Assembly (NCBI GenBank): GCA_045647345.1
Contig: JAZRMG010000075.1
Location: forward strand, 1 to 5,223
Length of the DNA: 5,223 nt
DNA from: UBA1189 sp045647345
Lineage (GTDB): Bacteria; Bacteroidota; Bacteroidia; Bacteroidales; Bacteroidaceae
Direction: 5' to 3'
Made by a program: the position numbers and the translations under genes. Every line of letters begins with the position of its first letter. Within the stretch, counting starts at the first letter, position 1. Positions 1 to 5,223 of the stretch are shown here, one piece after another. The notes under the pieces were generated by a model. That model did not search any database. It saw nothing but the letters and a program-made list of their open reading frames with translations, and was not told where the DNA came from.

Positions 1-18
1 GGAGCTCTAATTGTCTTC

Positions 19-882
19 CTAAGACCGCTTGGCCCCCGACTTCTTGCTGAGGAAGAGGCTCATGAAGCCTGTCTCAGAAGTAGCAGTATACTCACGAGCA
101 AACTGATTCATGGTGATACCATTCTGATGGAAAGCCATCCAGAAGAAGATAACCACTGCGAACACGAGGCAGAGGCAGACGATGCGCTCCTTGGTCTGAG
201 CGGGAGTGAGTTCCTCCTCTACCACTTCAGCACCAGGAGTAGCAATCTTGGCGCGGTCAGCGTGAGCAAATGTCTTGCGGAACGCATAGTAGATAGCGAT
301 AGAGAGAATCAGTGAGGCACAAGCCACAGCAAATGCGTAGTGGTAAGAGTCACCCTTGCTGATGCCGAGCGAATCCTGTGCCCAAGCCATGATAGAGAGG
401 GCTACGGCAGCAGCAAACATCGAGCCGAGGTTGATGGCCATGTAGAAGATGCTGAAACCTTCGTCGCGCTTAGCCGAGTACTTGGGGTCATCATAAAGGT
501 TACCTACAAGCACCTGCAGGTTACCTTTGAAGAGACCGGTACCTACGCAGATAAAGAGCAATGCCAATGCCATCACGCCGAGAGCCATAGCACCAGCACC
601 AAGAGGCAACGAAAGCAACAAGTAGCCGAGGAACATGATGACGATACCGCTTGTCACCATTTTGCCGAAACCGAACTTATCGGCCAGCATACCACCGAAG
701 AGGGGTACGAAGTACACGATACCGAGGAACGCAGCCTGGATAGAGCTGGATGTTCCCATAGAGAAACCGAAATTGTCCTGCAAAAAGAACAGGAACACAG
801 CCAACATGGTGTAGTAGCCGAAGCGCTCACCAGTGTTCGCAAGGGCTAGCGCCCATAGACCTTTAGGATGTCCTTCAAACAT
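19..882 (-). CDS. POT/PTR2 family peptide transporter, C-terminally truncated (287 aa)
   Basis: Inner-membrane transporter of the proton-dependent oligopeptide (POT, MFS) family, which imports di- and tripeptides. The N-terminal half is recognisable. Residues 16-24 (NTGERFGYY) are the ExxERFxYY region of helix 1. A glycine-rich stretch with GTGLFKGN lies at 114-121, and FYMAINLGS at 146-154 matches the second PTR2 signature. A charged cytoplasmic linker spans about 203-232, and helix 7 carries FFWMAFHQNG at 246-255. About seven hydrophobic segments are present. Family members usually have 12-14 helices and 450-600 residues, so helices 8 onward are missing. The frame ends at TAG (19-21), and a second in-frame TAG lies at 7-9. 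The last 15 or so residues (SLFLSKKSGAKRS) do not look like family sequence. The first Glu of ExxER is Asn here. The start ATG at 882 fits the conserved MF-HPKG opening and lies about 45 bp downstream of a promoter. The family call is firm; whether the gene is intact, frameshifted or misassembled near the edge is open. Confidence 0.85.
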   Translation of the reverse strand: MFEGHPKGLWALALANTGERFGYYTMLAVFLFFLQDNFGFSMGTSSSIQAAFLGIVYFVPLFGGMLADKFGFGKMVTSGIVIMFLGYLLLSLPLGAGAMALGVMALALLFICVGTGLFKGNLQVLVGNLYDDPKYSAKRDEGFSIFYMAINLGSMFAAAVALSIMAWAQDSLGISKGDSYHYAFAVACASLILSIAIYYAFRKTFAHADRAKIATPGAEVVEEELTPAQTKERIVCLCLVFAVVIFFWMAFHQNGITMNQFAREYTATSETGFMSLFLSKKSGAKRS

Positions 883-925
883 AAAATAGTTTCTATTAAA
901 TTAATGATTACTTTTCAAACTCGCG

Positions 926-957
926 CAAAGATACAAATAAGCAAGCGAAAAATCAAG
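926..957 (-). promoter_or_regulatory. Bacteroidetes-type promoter for the POT transporter gene
   Basis: On the minus strand, TATCTTTG (926-933) matches the Bacteroidetes -7 consensus TAnnTTTG exactly. CTTG (954-957) fits the -33 element TTTG in three of four positions. Counting from the shared TTG (954-956), the spacer is 20 bp, as expected for this sigma class. Transcription would start around 918-921, giving a leader of roughly 40 nt before the ATG at 882. The leader is AT-rich and has no Shine-Dalgarno sequence. This is the only close match to the consensus I found in the three intergenic gaps. It indicates that the transporter is transcribed separately from the upstream synthase gene. Confidence 0.7.
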
Positions 958-972
958 TTTACTTGAATTTTT
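948..972 (-). terminator. Candidate weak terminator hairpin after the synthase gene
   Basis: The minus-strand RNA reads UUCAAG-UAAA-CUUGA flanked by A5 upstream and U5 downstream. The stem core is the inverted repeat TCAAGT/ACTTGA (953-958 and 961-966). It lies 57 bp past the synthase stop codon and ends in a U tract, so it could terminate that transcript. The stem is short and AT-rich, hence weak. The structure also looks terminator-like on the plus strand, and its right arm contains the -33 element of the transporter promoter. A second small hairpin (ACGAC/GTCGT, 995-1006) lies nearer the stop but has no U tract. Confidence 0.4.
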
Positions 973-1028
973 CTCAGCAAGCAAAAGTATTTTAACGACT
1001 TGTCGTAAAGATAATCATTTACAAGAAA

Positions 1029-2237
1029 CTACCCAAAAATTTCAAGGGCTTTGAAGCATTTTAGCATCTTTTCAAAAGCAAAGTCAATTTGTTCTTTAGT
1101 ATGCGTAGCCATTAGAGAGAATCGGATAAGTGTGTCACCATTGGCACAGGCAGGTGGCACTACAGGATTAACGAAGATTCCCTCATCAAAAAGCATGCGG
1201 GTCAATAGAAACGTTTTATCCATATCACGCACATACAATGGAATAATAGGTGTTTCAGTAGCCCCTATCTCGAAACCTAAAGTTCGAAACCCATCAAGAG
1301 CATAGTGTGTGAGTTCCCATAGGTGTTCCATGCGTTCAGGTTCTTCCTGCATAATATGTAACGCTTCCAATGCTGACGCAGTGGCAGCAGGCGTAAGCGA
1401 AGCACTGAAAATATAGGAGCGTGAGTTGTGACGCAAATAGTTGATCGTATCGCTATCAGAAGCAATAAAACCACCTATAGAAGCAAACGATTTGCTGAAG
1501 GTTCCCATAATAAGGTCCACATCATCGGCGACATTGAAGTGATGACAAGTACCACGCCCACCATACCCTAATACGCCAAAGCCATGAGCTTCGTCGACCA
1601 TGATATTTGCATCGTACTTACGTGCCAAACGCACTATTTCGGGCAGATTGGCGATATCACCCTCCATGGAAAACACCCCGTCAGTCACGATTAGCTTGAT
1701 TGCATCTGGACGACAACGCGCCAATTCGCGTTCAAGCGAAGCCATGTCACCATGTTTATACTTTCGTGGAACTGAGAACGACAAGCGCCGTCCCTCGACG
1801 ATAGAGGCGTGATCAAGCTCATCACAGATGACGTAGTCGTCACGCCCCGTCACACATGACACAACGCCAAGATTTGTCTGAAATCCCGTAGAGTAGACCA
1901 TCACGTCCTCTTTTCCTACCCATTGAGCGAGCTCATACTCAAGCTGTAGATGCAAATCAATGGTACCATTGAGAAATCGTGATCCTGCACATCCCGTCCC
2001 ATACTTGCGCGTTGCTTCAGCCGCAGCCTCAATGACGCGCGGATGATTGGTCAACCCAAGATAAGAATTGGATCCGAACATTAGTACATGACGACCATTC
2101 ATTATCACCTCAGTATCCTGTTTACTTTCTATACTGCGAAAATAAGGATATACACCTTTCTCCTTGATGCGTTGCGGCAAGTCGTAACGAGCCATACGTT
2201 TACGTAGCAGATTCATTCCGTCATTATTTGAAACCAT
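1029..2237 (-). CDS. spt: Serine palmitoyltransferase (PLP-dependent alpha-oxoamine synthase)
   Basis: Cytosolic fold-type I PLP enzyme. Serine palmitoyltransferase condenses L-serine with a long-chain acyl thioester to give 3-ketosphinganine, the first step of sphingolipid synthesis. Visible motifs: GSNSYLGL (55-62); the glycine-rich GTGCAGSRFLNGT (80-92); DHAS with the cofactor-stacking His143; SMEGD (190-194); VDEAHG with the PLP-pyridine Asp215; GTFSKS with the Schiff-base Lys249; and PPA (361-363) followed by Arg372, probably the substrate-carboxylate Arg. The length (402 aa) is normal and no key residue is missing. The N-terminal YDLPQ...GVYPYFR and the 'ATETPIIPLYVRD' segment resemble Bacteroides SPT more than BioF (7-keto-8-aminopelargonate synthase) or Kbl (glycine C-acetyltransferase), but substrate choice cannot be proved from motifs. 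Met8 (ATG at 2216) aligns better with the usual start of Bacteroides SPT, so the first seven residues may be untranslated; neither start has a clear ribosome binding site. The gene stands alone between a terminator and the next gene's promoter. Its base composition looks less GC-rich than its neighbours. Confidence 0.85.
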   Translation of the reverse strand: MVSNNDGMNLLRKRMARYDLPQRIKEKGVYPYFRSIESKQDTEVIMNGRHVLMFGSNSYLGLTNHPRVIEAAAEATRKYGTGCAGSRFLNGTIDLHLQLEYELAQWVGKEDVMVYSTGFQTNLGVVSCVTGRDDYVICDELDHASIVEGRRLSFSVPRKYKHGDMASLERELARCRPDAIKLIVTDGVFSMEGDIANLPEIVRLARKYDANIMVDEAHGFGVLGYGGRGTCHHFNVADDVDLIMGTFSKSFASIGGFIASDSDTINYLRHNSRSYIFSASLTPAATASALEALHIMQEEPERMEHLWELTHYALDGFRTLGFEIGATETPIIPLYVRDMDKTFLLTRMLFDEGIFVNPVVPPACANGDTLIRFSLMATHTKEQIDFAFEKMLKCFKALEIFG

Positions 2238-2283
2238 AGGTTATAACAAGAAAATATTAGAACCTGTTTAATACATCGGAAAT

Positions 2284-2310
2284 AAAAAAGGAGCAGATTT
2301 AATCTGCCCC
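2284..2310 (-). terminator. Rho-independent terminator of the arabinofuranosidase gene
   Basis: On the minus strand, GGGGCAGAT (2310-2302) pairs with ATCTGCTCC (2298-2290) around a TAA loop. This gives a 9-bp stem with one G-U wobble, followed directly by T6 (2289-2284). It begins 31 bp after the GH51 stop codon. The GC-rich stem and U tract make this the strongest structural signal in the gaps. It separates the GH51 transcript from the synthase gene, leaving only about 46 bp between the U tract and the synthase start for that gene's own promoter. I saw no good -33/-7 match there. Confidence 0.85.
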
Positions 2311-2341
2311 TCTATATGTACCCTTTAATAAATATTAGCAC

Positions 2342-4834
2342 CTATCTCAGCTTCATACGCCATACCGTGAGCGAGTTGGCCGGTGCGGTGTAGCAGCCAT
2401 CCTTGATGTCAGGCGTGGTAGCCACGGGCACCACATGCTCGGGAGAGGCAAAGGTATTCTCGGCCTTTCCACTATCGGCAGTGAGCAGCGTAGCGGTAGC
2501 TGAGGCGATATCGCCACCCTTGACATTCATCTGCAAGGGGATATCCACGTCGTCAAAGTTGACCACCTTCACCACCAGTTCGCCTGTATTCTTGTCAACC
2601 ATAGCATTGGCATACAGCATATCGGGATATCCTATCTCGATGTCGTGGATAAGCTGTCCGTCGATGAAGGCACGTACCTGTGTGTCGCGCACCTCGATAC
2701 GTATGTCGTACCAGCGGTCTTTTTCGATATGGCCAGCCACAGTCTTGGTCGTACTCTTCGATGCAGCTATTGTGGTCTCGATGCCATGCTGTGCATTGCC
2801 CCATCCTCCGAGGTTGAGCCACTTGAAGTTGTCCTCATCGAAGTAATCGAAGATGATGAGGAATCCCTCGTCACCATCCACCTTGCGGGCTTTGAGGGTG
2901 AGGTCATAGGAGGTTCCCTCGAACACATCGGGACAGATAGCCACACACTCAGTGGTCTGTGTACGCTGGCTGATGACACCATCATCCACCTTCCACTTGC
3001 CCTTCTTGACGTTCAGGTCAGGTGTAATTGTCATTTGTCCATGATCCATGGTCAATTGAATATCCTTATACTCCACCTCGGTGTTCCATGAGCCTAATCC
3101 TATGCTGAACTTCGAGGGGCGCTGGCGACGTGTCTGCTTCACCTCCGAAACCACCATCGTAGTGCCCACATTCTCGGCAAAGAGGCGCTGCACATAGTAT
3201 GAGGGCGAGCCCCAACTGTGGGCGGCGTCGAAGCGTATCATATCGGGCATCCAGGTCTTGTCATGGATATTGACAAATACGGGAGCATAGCTACACATGG
3301 TCACCACGTCGCTATTGTTCTCCATACCCATCATGTAGATCGCCTCACCAAGCGCAGCCTTGAGGTTACCCTCTCCACAGTTCGACGTCACCGCATACTC
3401 GCCCACATAGATTTTCGGGCCGTTGCGGTCGTAGCTGTCGTAGTGGTGATACTTGCCGGCAAACCATGAGGGCGAGCGATAGTAGTGCTCGTCGAGCAGG
3501 TCTACGGGATGTTCATTGCGCCATGTAGGATAGTCGGTACCCCACGACTCTACATTGCCGATAATCTGCATCTCGGGGTAACGGTCCTTGATGGCGCGGT
3601 AGAACTGGATGTAGCGCTCGGCATAGTGGTCGCTCTGCTCGCGGGGATTGGGCTGGTAGTTTTCGTTACCTATCTCGATATACTTCAGGTTGAAGGGTTC
3701 GGGGTGTCCGTTCTCGATACGCATGCGGCCATACTTGGTGCTCTTGTCACCATTGGCATATTCGATAGCATCAAGCGCATTCTGTATATACTCATCAATA
3801 CTGTCGTGGTGTACGAATCCACCGTGCCAGATACCTACGTTCACCACGTAGAGGGGCTCGGCACCGAGATCCTCGGAGAACTGCAGATATTCGTGGTAGC
3901 CCATGCCATCAGTGACAGGGTAATGCCAATTCGCATTGTAGTGTCCCGGGCGTTCCTCAAGTGGGCCTACCGTGCGTTTCCACTCATAGGCCGTCTCCTT
4001 CGACATACCCTCTACGAAGCATCCACCGGGGAAGCGCATAAACTTGGGGTGCAACGCCTCGAGCATCTCGGCAAGATCCTTACGGCAGCCGTTGGGACGG
4101 TTCTTGAAGGTCGGTGGGAAGAGCGATACCATATCCAGATAGAGCGTACCGGGCTCATCGGCCGCTATCACAAAGCGGGTATAGTCAACATCGGCGTCGG
4201 GCGTGAAGGTGAGGGTATACTTCTTCCATTTCTTGCCTACGCAGCCCTTCACCTTAGCCTTGGCACACCATGTCGCCTCATCTCTGTCCTGCAATCCCAC
4301 GGTAAGGGTACCCTTGTAACGCTTGTCGGCACGTGCCCAGAAGGTGAGGGTATACACATCGCCCTTCACAGAGGCTATGCCCCAGTAGCCCGTATTCGCA
4401 ATTGCAGCGGGCGCCTCGGCTGTAGCCTTGGTGATGGTCCAGCAAAGCGCCTTCTGCTGCACCTCATTGAGCAATCCCTCAGTAGTAATCTCCATACGGC
4501 TTGCAGCTCCCTTGCTGTTGGCAGCATACCACGCAGGTATAGTGCCTGGAGCAGGCCTACTGCCAAAGCGCTCGCCCTCACCATGAGCACCGAAGCGGCG
4601 GTTACGTACAGGCTGCGCCTCATCTTCAAATGAGCGGTTCTGGATGAGTTCGGCATAGAGGCCACCCTCACCGGCATGGTTAATCTCCTCGTAGAAGAGT
4701 CCATACAGCGTAGGACTGATGCTCACGCCCTCACGCGAAGCATCTACATTGAGTACGGCCGTTTGTGCCTTACTGTCCATTCCCAGCACACAGAGAACCA
4801 CGCATAACAAACAAGTTCTTTTCATGTCGTTCAT
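2342..4834 (-). CDS. Secreted GH51 alpha-L-arabinofuranosidase with CBM-like and LamG-like domains
   Basis: Glycoside hydrolase that removes terminal alpha-L-arabinofuranosyl residues from arabinan, arabinoxylan or related side chains, with retention of configuration. Residues 1-23 form a Sec signal peptide (MKR, hydrophobic core, likely cut at SKA|Q), so the enzyme is periplasmic or exported. The order of parts is: GH51 N-terminal strand region about 25-95 (SPTLYGLFYEEINHAGEGGLY); a CBM4/9-like beta-sandwich about 98-240; catalytic barrel about 245-545 with RFPGG (267-271), the acid/base Glu391 in EIGNEN, and the nucleophile Glu479 in YVGEY; a LamG/concanavalin-like domain about 578-735 (GLGSWNTEVEYKDI, FLIIFDYFDEDN, LNLGGWGN, RWYDIRIEV, FIDGQLI); then the closing C-terminal beta-sandwich, ending LTVWRMKLR. 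There is no type IX sorting domain and no lipobox. ATG at 4834 follows an A-rich run; Met4 (4825) is an alternative start. The gene lies 67 bp after the peptidase gene and has its own terminator. The exact polysaccharide is unknown; no SusC/SusD genes are in view. Confidence 0.93.
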   Translation of the reverse strand: MNDMKRTCLLCVVLCVLGMDSKAQTAVLNVDASREGVSISPTLYGLFYEEINHAGEGGLYAELIQNRSFEDEAQPVRNRRFGAHGEGERFGSRPAPGTIPAWYAANSKGAASRMEITTEGLLNEVQQKALCWTITKATAEAPAAIANTGYWGIASVKGDVYTLTFWARADKRYKGTLTVGLQDRDEATWCAKAKVKGCVGKKWKKYTLTFTPDADVDYTRFVIAADEPGTLYLDMVSLFPPTFKNRPNGCRKDLAEMLEALHPKFMRFPGGCFVEGMSKETAYEWKRTVGPLEERPGHYNANWHYPVTDGMGYHEYLQFSEDLGAEPLYVVNVGIWHGGFVHHDSIDEYIQNALDAIEYANGDKSTKYGRMRIENGHPEPFNLKYIEIGNENYQPNPREQSDHYAERYIQFYRAIKDRYPEMQIIGNVESWGTDYPTWRNEHPVDLLDEHYYRSPSWFAGKYHHYDSYDRNGPKIYVGEYAVTSNCGEGNLKAALGEAIYMMGMENNSDVVTMCSYAPVFVNIHDKTWMPDMIRFDAAHSWGSPSYYVQRLFAENVGTTMVVSEVKQTRRQRPSKFSIGLGSWNTEVEYKDIQLTMDHGQMTITPDLNVKKGKWKVDDGVISQRTQTTECVAICPDVFEGTSYDLTLKARKVDGDEGFLIIFDYFDEDNFKWLNLGGWGNAQHGIETTIAASKSTTKTVAGHIEKDRWYDIRIEVRDTQVRAFIDGQLIHDIEIGYPDMLYANAMVDKNTGELVVKVVNFDDVDIPLQMNVKGGDIASATATLLTADSGKAENTFASPEHVVPVATTPDIKDGCYTAPANSLTVWRMKLR

Positions 4835-4901
4835 TTTTTAGAATTTACCACAAATTTCTTATATTGCCTGAACATTTTTATTTCAAGCAACTATATCCGT
4901 A

Positions 4902-5223
4902 TTATTTCAAATAGTCTTCGAAATACTGTGTAATGCGTTCGTGCAGATGCACGCTCTTGTGACCCATCATGTTGTGCCCCTCGCCAGGGTAGGCGAAGAA
5001 GTCGGGCTGGGTACCGGCCTTGATGCACTCTTCGATGAACATGAGGCAGTGCTGCGGTACTACAGTGGGGTCATTGTAACCGGTGATAATCTGCAGTTTG
5101 CCCTTCAAGTCTTTGGCCCTGTGTAGCAGCGAAGTCTCATAATAGCCTTCGGGGTTGGCTTGTGGGGTATCCATATAGCGCTCGCCATACATCACTTCGT
5201 ACCACTTCCAGTCAATAACGGGG
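4902..5223 (-). CDS. S9 family serine peptidase (DPP-IV-like), C-terminal part only
   Basis: C-terminal end of a prolyl oligopeptidase-family (S9) alpha/beta-hydrolase. Such enzymes of the DPP-IV type release dipeptides from peptide N-termini in the periplasm. The frame is open to the window edge, and 106 codons are visible, starting PVIDWKWYEVMYGERYMDTP. This is the segment that follows the catalytic serine loop in DPP-IV-like proteins. The catalytic Asp is Asp51 of the visible part, in ITGYNDPTVVPQH. The catalytic His is His83, in YPGEGHNM. The nucleophilic Ser and the beta-propeller lie outside the window. The protein ends normally at TAA (4902-4904) after a helix ERITQYFEDYLK, typical of the family. 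GTG at 5195 or ATG at 5192 should not be taken as a start, because homology continues upstream of both. No terminator follows, so read-through into the arabinofuranosidase gene 67 bp downstream is possible. Subfamily (DPP-IV versus another S9 type) is likely but not proved. Confidence 0.9.
   Translation of the reverse strand, partial: PVIDWKWYEVMYGERYMDTPQANPEGYYETSLLHRAKDLKGKLQIITGYNDPTVVPQHCLMFIEECIKAGTQPDFFAYPGEGHNMMGHKSVHLHERITQYFEDYLK

Noticed and set aside
340..849. Plus-strand open frame (169 codons) antisense to the transporter gene
   Set aside because: The translation is rich in His, Glu and Thr with no domain pattern, as expected for the reverse of a hydrophobic membrane protein.
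885..897. Inverted repeat AATAG-TTT-CTATT just upstream of the transporter start
   Set aside because: A 5-bp AT-rich stem is too weak to support a regulatory structure on its own.
2252..2338. Direct repeat AAATATTAG at 2252-2260 and 2330-2338
   Set aside because: Nine bases repeated in AT-rich intergenic DNA can occur by chance, and it flanks nothing that looks mobile.
3485..4633. Long plus-strand open frame (382 codons) antisense to the arabinofuranosidase gene
   Set aside because: It lies wholly inside a strongly supported gene, its translation resembles no family I recognise, and such frames arise from biased codon use on the opposite strand.
4766..4825. Three cysteines in the arabinofuranosidase signal peptide suggesting a lipoprotein
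   Set aside because: None follows a proper lipobox: the residue before each Cys is Thr, Leu or Leu rather than Gly, Ala or Ser. A normal signal peptidase I site (SKA|Q) is present.
4851..4858. GAAATTTG (minus strand) as a -7 promoter element for the arabinofuranosidase gene
   Set aside because: It lacks the leading T, the nearest TTG lies about 25 bp upstream instead of about 20, and it would leave a leader of only about 10 nt.
5190..5195. GTG or ATG near 5192-5195 as the start of a small independent protein
   Set aside because: The frame continues to the window edge with clear S9 peptidase sequence (PVIDWKWYEV), so this is an internal part of a longer gene.

Overview
The window looks like a fragment of a Bacteroidales chromosome, probably Prevotella-like or Bacteroides-like. 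The evidence is a GH51 arabinofuranosidase with the accessory domains common in gut Bacteroidetes, a serine palmitoyltransferase-type enzyme (sphingolipid synthesis is a Bacteroidetes trait), a POT transporter with the Bacteroidetes-type N-terminus, AT-rich intergenic gaps, start codons without Shine-Dalgarno sequences, and one promoter matching the Bacteroidetes -33/-7 consensus. The genus is inferred from protein style and was not tested.

All four genes are on the minus strand, so transcription runs from the right edge to the left. In that order: (1) 5223-4902, the last 106 codons of an S9 (DPP-IV-like) serine peptidase, cut by the window edge; (2) 4834-2342, a complete secreted GH51 alpha-L-arabinofuranosidase of 830 aa, followed by a clear rho-independent terminator at 2284-2310; (3) 2237-1029, a complete PLP-dependent alpha-oxoamine synthase best read as serine palmitoyltransferase; (4) 882-19, a POT/PTR2 peptide transporter with a good promoter of its own at 926-957, whose reading frame stops after about seven membrane segments, roughly half the family length.

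The genes do not form one pathway. The peptidase and the arabinofuranosidase may share a transcript: the gap is 67 bp and no terminator is visible in it. The synthase is separated from them by the terminator, and the transporter has its own promoter. The peptidase and the transporter could both serve peptide nutrition, but the two genes between them argue against a single operon. The three intergenic gaps (883-1028, 2238-2341, 4835-4901) are all short. I saw no RNA genes, CRISPR array, insertion sequence or phage genes.

I did not find a convincing undescribed system. The points most worth a second look are the broken or truncated transporter, its Asn in place of the first Glu of the ExxER motif, the hairpin lying across the transporter's -33 element, and the double domain insertion in the GH51 enzyme.
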